Part shown: positions 6,501-8,683 of the stretch, piece after piece
How the letters are laid out: every line of letters starts with the position of its first letter
How positions within the stretch are numbered: position 1 is the stretch's first letter
Program-made: the position numbers and the translations under genes
The notes under the pieces: model-generated
The model's database searches: none
The model's input: the letters and a program-made list of their open reading frames with translations, nothing else
What the model was told of the DNA's origin: nothing
Origin: Methanobrevibacter sp.
GTDB taxonomy: Archaea; Methanobacteriota; Methanobacteria; Methanobacteriales; Methanobacteriaceae
Length of the DNA stretch: 8,683 nucleotides
Assembly: GCA_009776495.1 (NCBI GenBank)
Contig: WRNS01000025.1
Span: forward strand, 1 to 8,683
Direction: 5' to 3'

Positions 6501-6777
6501 AAAATCAAGTGGAATATCTTATAGAGGGTTTAAATTTAAATCAGATAGACAAATAGAGAAAGATTATAGTACAAACTATATAATCGATGAAAGTACTGGA
6601 ATAGCTATTGAAGATAATCTTTATATGTTAAATGAAGATGAAAAAAGAGTATTTAATAAAATTAAAGATAATCCTAGGATACATCATAAGGAATTACGAA
6701 AAGAGTATCCTGGAATAGCTATTGAAACTGTTATTGATAATCTTTATGAAAAAAACTTTGTTAAAGAAGCTAATTAA
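3565..6777 (+). CDS. Plasmid replication protein: Prim-Pol primase/polymerase plus SF3 helicase
   Basis: A 1070-residue protein with a GTG start and GGGAGAGAT (3552-3560) upstream. N-terminal archaeo-eukaryotic Prim-Pol: GLDIDG (D87, D89) as the metal-binding pair, QGYHIF (H149) as the sxH-like motif, IEIL (E175) as the likely third acidic residue, then GRQFVAPFS (195-203). Residues about 286-365 resemble a helical PriCT-like domain. Residues about 600-660 (WGFENGLLDIRDGTF and a YNP motif) match the D5_N-type domain ahead of SF3 helicases. Helicase: Walker A DIGNNGKE (716-723), Walker B RIFMDE (D765, E766), B' LKRRSSGG (779-786), sensor N813 in YILSNF, and arginine-finger candidates R828 and R833. 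Residues about 1020-1070 look like a winged helix for DNA binding. The architecture is that of pRN1 ORF904-type Rep: it should prime and unwind at the origin. Oddities: Walker A has D for the first Gly and E for Ser/Thr. There is only one Cys (C318), so no zinc stem like that of pRN1. Confidence 0.92.
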   Translation: MATEKLKEKTNVYKKIIKEYPIFEKQIFEEGKINFITLEHPKKTNKTWKKYQTKPNTKNKLKRHNGNIGIVLGFDKENRDYWLGGLDIDGFNPTDTELKKFNNDENEIFANLTAEEKRDYKIKTRKDLYDLLKDLSNVWIDKTANQGYHIFYWTTKDFVDKYLKNIYYPEDYPIEILRNKSITYLNKHIEHFTHGRQFVAPFSEIEQKDGIKPIYKIISTKQEINEFFENPKPKENILNEIKKIVKENKLGFIYKEPEKIQIEYIKPENKENNHIAVSNGSVKSKIYDPEIREELLKKIIEAGYVETNRNNFGYILICNFRRHGLNENEVFNIFKELKIPQGETEQGFKTIKGWISNKFRIDLDNIDNKKFASFNALKKEILALNNPESTLPVLNWFQIFFNKKQELKKPQIAIISYTLRDYFNNSIPNKKIRDKEHMLLSLYFIKLFEKYNVSDGSIYEVLKLSIEDNNKLNEIIEAYYDENFLKGIEFSKLFKFLNSKKIISPNQLSDIKRTILAIVNPPIVFNWLTKSNKIEYQLKASKVVEKEYDVKRTVDKFYYYDEKQDRHIELNQRTLGTQIRNDYEISLQDTQLNSILTGIQREDIPNPYAWGFENGLLDIRDGTFIENKKSVFTIRYLGFTDELTGEFKPFTYNPDINTAPNWNYNEITRTQRTLQEILIPKNDKDNETLYYDHLQRLGSNLHPINKSKKISVYFDDIGNNGKEILKIISELTLNGFHANLKPNEFLNDTFGESTTQANKNRIFMDETKRNTFIGNEDTLKRRSSGGRGVDSRKIQSADVYKAETNPMMYILSNFLFIIDIDDTALLYRTDFLRLPNTFVEKSKNNLENNEYIKDPNLDNKLKKDFKGLEWYVNAQIKEYLGMKKNKESFLASQSAFETLMIINTDNPIQNWFKLHIEVTNKTEDIISNNIIKPELESFIKREKIDYDLDKSNLSIDVGNWLKEYFENQMNNEWKIIKIRKSSGISYRGFKFKSDRQIEKDYSTNYIIDESTGIAIEDNLYMLNEDEKRVFNKIKDNPRIHHKELRKEYPGIAIETVIDNLYEKNFVKEAN
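6596..6747 (+). repeat. Short internal duplication at the 3' end of rep
   Basis: The 17-mer CTGGAATAGCTATTGAA occurs at 6596-6612 and 6710-6726. GATAATCTTTAT follows directly in the first copy (6613-6624) and after 9 extra bases in the second (6736-6747). The protein reads GIAIE-DNLY and GIAIETVIDNLY. The second copy lies where the recognition helix of the C-terminal winged helix is expected. It is in frame and does not break the gene. Confidence 0.6.
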
Positions 6778-7316
6778 TTAAAATAAGATCAAAACGGCTT
6801 TGTTTAAGCTCTATGTATAGCAAATGTATAGTTATGCATAGTTGTACTCAAACTATACATTTTCCAAACTCGAAGTTATGGGCGTTATAGCGTGTTTAGG
6901 AAGTTCTTATATATTATTTATTTTATTTTATTTTAATAATGTATAGTATGTATAGGTATTGGTAATGTTTGATTTTATGAAAATATTTGTTTTTTTTTAG
7001 TTAGCATATATACGAACATTAAGTTGATGGTTTTATTTCATGCATGGTAATTTGAGATTTATCAAGCTATACACTACTATACATTCTCGAAAAATCATTT
7101 TTTCAAGAAGCAATGAAAGAGCTTAAAAGTATGTAAATAATCGATTTCCTTTAAGTTTGAAAAAATGTATAGCAAATACCCCACTATACATTTTGCTATA
7201 CACTACTATACATGATTTTAAAAAAATAATTTCATTAAATAAGAAAATTCTCCAGCTCACATTTTTTCATTATTGCAAATATGCAAATTAAAAATTTTTT
7301 ATCAAAATCAAAATAG
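6778..7316. other. Gene-free region downstream of rep, probable replication origin region
   Basis: No gene is seen on either strand. It is dominated by CTATACAT/ATGTATAG 8-mers (see the cluster entry). A T-rich tract with period-5 TTTTA units (about 6915-6935) could terminate rep transcription. The last 70 bases may be the upstream part of a broken gene. Confidence 0.55.
6813..7213. repeat. Iteron cluster A: twelve CTATACAT/ATGTATAG-type sites, candidate origin
   Basis: Nine exact 8-mers start at 6813, 6824, 6939, 6948, 7165 (ATGTATAG) and 6853, 7077, 7184, 7206 (CTATACAT). Three one-mismatch copies start at 6834, 7067 and 7196. Neighbouring copies are often 9-12 bp apart, about one helical turn. 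A 19-bp exact repeat, G plus CTATACACTACTATACAT, occurs at 7066-7084 and 7195-7213. TGTATAGCAAA (7166-7176) and TTTGCTATACA (7192-7202) are 11-bp inverted arms. ATGTATAGCAAAT occurs at 6813-6825 and 7165-7177. I noticed only one other exact copy, inside a gene (3228). The mixed orientation and location right after rep fit an origin or partition site bound by Rep or another plasmid protein. Confidence 0.7.
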
Positions 7317-7475
7317 GGGGACTATTCAGAGGAACAAATAGAGAGTAATGACCCTACTCCTTGTGAATTATCAAAAAGGGCATTAAAAGAATTAATTGAA
7401 TCAATGAATAATTCATTCAGGTTTAAAGTATTTAAACGACAAGGAGCTTCTGAAAGAAGAGGATTCTATCTTTAA
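7317..7475 (+). pseudogene. C-terminal fragment of an unrecognised gene, frame broken at a G5 tract
   Basis: From 7317 to the TAA at 7473-7475 a 52-codon frame reads GDYSEEQIESNDPTPCELS, then KRALKELIESMNNSFRFKVF and ending RRGFYL. Its amino-acid make-up is clearly protein-like, yet it has no start codon at its head (first ATG 7404). In its own frame, TAG at 7314-7316 precedes it. In the plus-one neighbouring frame an open stretch (from 7243, TTG at 7273) runs into the same GGGGG (7316-7320). One extra G would join the two as NRGDYSEEQ. So this is either a frameshifted gene, a sequencing slip in the G tract, or a truncated relic. The basic aromatic C-terminus could be a winged-helix end; the family is not recognised. 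Confidence 0.5.
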
Positions 7476-7552
7476 TTGAGATAGCTATAGCTAATACCTA
7501 AAAATAAATAATAAAAAAAAAGATTAAAGAAAAAAAGAGATTAAAAACAAGA

Positions 7553-7735
7553 AGTTTTAATCCCAGCTTTCACAACATATACTAATTTACATATTTTTTT
7601 TTAATTATATAAAATTATTTATTTTTAAAAGTTAGATTACTTTTGTAGAGATTTAGGAGTATAAAAGTTTTGATCCCTTCTAGCTAACGTTATGTTATTT
7701 AGGAAAAAAAACTTTCACAACTATATACTATTTTA
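7553..7735 (+). repeat. Duplicated block: AGTTTTRATCCC plus CTTTCACAAC-(T)ATATACTA
   Basis: AGTTTTAATCCC (7553-7564) and AGTTTTGATCCC (7666-7677) differ at one base. CTTTCACAAC followed by ATATACTA occurs at 7567-7584 and, with one added T, at 7712-7730; both are followed by an A/T-rich TTTA. The order is conserved but the gap differs (14 against 46 bases between starts). The ATATACTA parts are TATA-like; the second could start a transcript near 7750 leading to the small ORF at 7778. Confidence 0.5.
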
Positions 7736-7750
7736 GAAAGTTTCTATTTT

Positions 7751-7764
7751 CACTAATTTTAGTG
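7751..7764. promoter_or_regulatory. Inverted repeat CACTAA-TT-TTAGTG, operator-like
   Basis: Exact 6-base arms around TT, ending in the G that begins GGAGG (7764-7768), the ribosome site of the small ORF at 7778. It follows the TATA-like ATATACTA by about 20 bases, so a bound protein or an RNA hairpin here would control the small ORF. Confidence 0.35.
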
Positions 7765-7777
7765 GAGGGTTGGTAAC

Positions 7778-7855
7778 ATGATAGTAAATTTGTTATCATT
7801 GTTTTTTGTGATTTTTATTTATCATTTACTTGATATTTATAGAATCATGAGATAA
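7778..7855 (+). CDS. Possible 25-residue hydrophobic peptide
   Basis: ATG at 7778 to TAA at 7853-7855 encodes MIVNLLSLFFVIFIYHLLDI plus YRIMR. The first 20 residues would form one membrane helix and the end is basic, a layout seen in small membrane peptides and type I-like toxins. GGAGG (7764-7768) lies 9 bases upstream, and a TATA-like element plus an operator-like dyad precede it. Against it: AT-rich DNA readily yields short Phe/Leu/Ile frames. The first part also forms a stem (AACATGATA 7775-7783 with TATCA-T-TGTT 7794-7803) ending in a T run, which could be a terminator instead. Confidence 0.3.
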   Translation: MIVNLLSLFFVIFIYHLLDIYRIMR

Positions 7856-7955
7856 ATCCATTATTTTTAGTCATCTAGAAGCTTTGACAAGCTCCTATTT
7901 CTCTACATTTCTAATTTTAGAGATTATCAATAGTAATAAATTTGTGGATTTTCAG

Positions 7956-7984
7956 TAATAATAATAATAATAATAATAATAATA
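7956..7984. repeat. (TAA)n trinucleotide run, about 9.7 units
   Basis: Twenty-nine bases of uninterrupted TAA repeat, with a shorter ATA run near 8006-8017. Such pure A/T stretches melt easily and may serve as an unwinding element near the downstream iterons, but slippage alone would also create them. Confidence 0.6.
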
Positions 7985-8044
7985 GATAATACTTTTATAT
8001 ATATATAATAATAATAAAACTGCGAATATAGGCTCGCAAAATTT

Positions 8045-8088
8045 TTATACACATATACACATGCGGTTATGTGTATAATTTTTTTTTA
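8045..8088 (+). repeat. 11-bp inverted repeat TTATACACATA/TATGTGTATAA followed by T run
   Basis: The arms 8045-8055 and 8068-8078 are exact around a 12-base spacer, and ten T-rich bases follow (8079-8088). The arms carry the ATGTGTATAA motif of the iteron array that begins 185 bases downstream, in both orientations. It is therefore probably a dyad binding site of the same protein; it could also end rightward transcripts. A smaller TGCGA/TCGCA stem lies at 8021-8038. Confidence 0.55.
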
Positions 8089-8263
8089 GCTTTGAATATT
8101 TTTTTTTACACTTGAAACAGTAACGGTTCCTAAGTAAAATTCATGACTTTTTTAATGAATAAACTACCATAACAGCTTATAAATTTTAAAATTGATTTTT
8201 TACTTCTTTTTAAAAATAATAAAGAAAAAATATGAAAATCATGAGTATTGATTTTTAAAAATT

Positions 8264-8492
8264 ATGTGTATGATATGTATAAAATTTAAATTTTAATGTG
8301 TAGGATATGTATAAAATTTAAATTTTGATGTGTATAATTATGTGTATTAGAAAATAAATTTTATGTGTACGATTTGCTAAAACCTGTGTATAATCTGGGT
8401 TTTTTTATGTGTATGATTATGTGTATAAAAAATAAAAATTTATGTGTATGATATGTATAAAAATTAAAAATTTATGTGTATGATTATGTGTT
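8264..8492. repeat. Iteron array B: paired ATGTGTA sites with about 32-bp period, candidate origin or partition site
   Basis: ATGTGTA or a one-base variant starts at 8264, 8296, 8328, 8340, 8363, 8384, 8407, 8419, 8442, 8474 and 8486; ATGTATA starts at 8275, 8307 and 8453. Most form pairs 11 or 12 bp apart. Pair starts are 8264, 8296, 8328, 8407, 8442 and 8474, with single sites at 8363 and 8384, giving steps of 32, 32, 35, 21, 23, 35 and 32. Long exact repeats support common origin: a 23-bp match (8272-8294 and 8304-8326) and a 19-bp match (8434-8452 and 8466-8484). The direct orientation, helical phasing and A/T-rich spacers are typical of iterons bound by Rep or a partition protein. Not a CRISPR: the spacers are as repetitive as the repeats. 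Confidence 0.8.
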
Positions 8493-8551
8493 CTCAGATT
8501 TTAATTTTACACACAAAAAATTTTAAATATTTTAAAATAAAAATTAATGTC

Positions 8552-8589
8552 AGGAAGTAAAAAACTAAGTTCATTTATTTTTGCTTCCT
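8552..8589 (-). terminator. Dyad downstream of the coiled-coil gene
   Basis: AGGAAGTAAAAA (8552-8563) pairs with TTTTTGCTTCCT (8578-8589) over 12 positions including one G-T pair, with a 14-base loop. It begins 9 bases after the stop codon of the leftward gene and is followed in that direction by A/T-rich DNA, so it probably ends that transcript before the iteron array. Confidence 0.5.
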
Positions 8590-8597
8590 AAACTGCT

Positions 8598-8683
8598 TTA
8601 AAATAATTGTTTTTTTACTTCTTCTTTTAATGTTTCAAGTTTTATCTTGTTGTTTTTAGCTATTTCTACAAAAGTTATTTCAG
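8598..8683 (-). CDS. Coiled-coil protein, C-terminal 27 codons plus stop (joins 439-1)
   Basis: The minus strand reads EITFVEIAKNNKIKLETL then KEEVKKQLF and a TAA stop at 8600-8598. Two bases (CT) of a preceding codon remain at 8683-8682. Adding the single leftover base A at position 1 gives ACT (Thr) and an unbroken frame into the coiled-coil gene at 439-1. Composition and codon use (GAA, AAA, ATA) match that gene. The stop is followed within 9 bases by a 12-bp dyad (8589-8552) that may end transcription, and beyond it lies the iteron array. If the window were a linear excerpt, this would instead be the tail of an unknown neighbour. Confidence 0.75.
   Translation of the reverse strand, partial: EITFVEIAKNNKIKLETLKEEVKKQLF

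Larger units (their letters stand above)
7476..8597. other. Long AT-rich region with repeats, sORF and second iteron array
   Basis: No conventional gene is seen. In order it holds a perfect palindrome TAGCTATAGCTA (7482-7493), duplicated promoter-like blocks (7553-7735), an inverted repeat overlapping the ribosome site of a 25-codon ORF, and an (AAT)n run. An 11-bp inverted repeat with T run (8045-8088), a quiet AT-rich stretch (8090-8260), the iteron array (8264-8492) and the terminator-like dyad of the coiled-coil gene follow. Together with 6778-7316 it is the presumed replication and maintenance region. Confidence 0.55.

Noticed and set aside
7348..7386. Short ATG frame inside the broken gene
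   Set aside because: Only 12 codons, in a different frame from the protein-like translation.
992..8131. 10-mer AACGGTTCCT at 992-1001 and 8122-8131
   Set aside because: Only two copies with differing flanks; no symmetry or context links them.
8264..8492. CRISPR-like array
   Set aside because: Repeats are short, A/T-only spacers are themselves repeated, and no cas gene is present; iterons explain it better.

Overview
The window reads best as one complete circular replicon of 8683 bp, probably a cryptic plasmid of an AT-rich archaeon. The key evidence for circularity is at the edges. A minus-strand reading frame runs off position 1, and another minus-strand frame enters at 8683. Joined end to end they make one uninterrupted 174-codon gene in the same frame. 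There is also a single large replication protein, two long gene-free regions with iteron-like repeats, and no integrase. Composition is very AT-rich. TATA-box-like sites precede genes, and Shine-Dalgarno sites (AGGAGAT, GGGAGAGAT) with TTG and GTG starts occur. The Prim-Pol plus SF3-helicase Rep preceded by small ribbon-helix-helix (RHH) genes recalls archaeal plasmids such as pRN1. A large rep gene plus ORF-less repeat regions recalls, from memory, methanogen plasmids of the pURB500 kind. The host assignment (methanogen, Methanococcales or Methanobacteriales) is inference.

Layout. 439 to 1, continuing 8683 to 8598 (minus): a coiled-coil protein. 440-2160: mostly non-coding or decayed DNA with one doubtful ORF (965-1312), a GC-rich hairpin island (1308-1405) and possible minus-strand gene relics. 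2161-3346 (plus): a compact cassette of two RHH regulators (the second, 2368-2520, is short and starts at TTG), a 16-bp perfect palindrome, and two small acidic proteins that look like divergent paralogues. 3347-3564: a regulatory region with a nested stem-loop, a terminator-like dyad, a TATA box and GATAG/CTATC half-sites. 3565-6777: the 1070-residue Rep. 6778-7316: a cluster of twelve CTATACAT-type 8-mers in both orientations. 7317-7475: the end of a broken gene behind a G5 tract. 7476-8597: promoter-like duplicated blocks, a possible 25-residue membrane peptide, an (AAT)n run, an 11-bp inverted repeat followed by a T run, and a second iteron array (8264-8492) of paired ATGTGTA sites phased at about one and three helical turns.

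Working model (inference). Rep primes and unwinds at one or both iteron regions. One or both RHH proteins repress the cassette and perhaps rep, as CopG-type proteins control copy number. The coiled-coil protein, whose 3' end abuts the second array, may serve in maintenance or partition. The points most worth checking are the two distinct iteron families on one small replicon, the degenerate Walker A of Rep, the tandem in-frame RHH genes with an operator-like palindrome, and the paired acidic proteins of unknown function.
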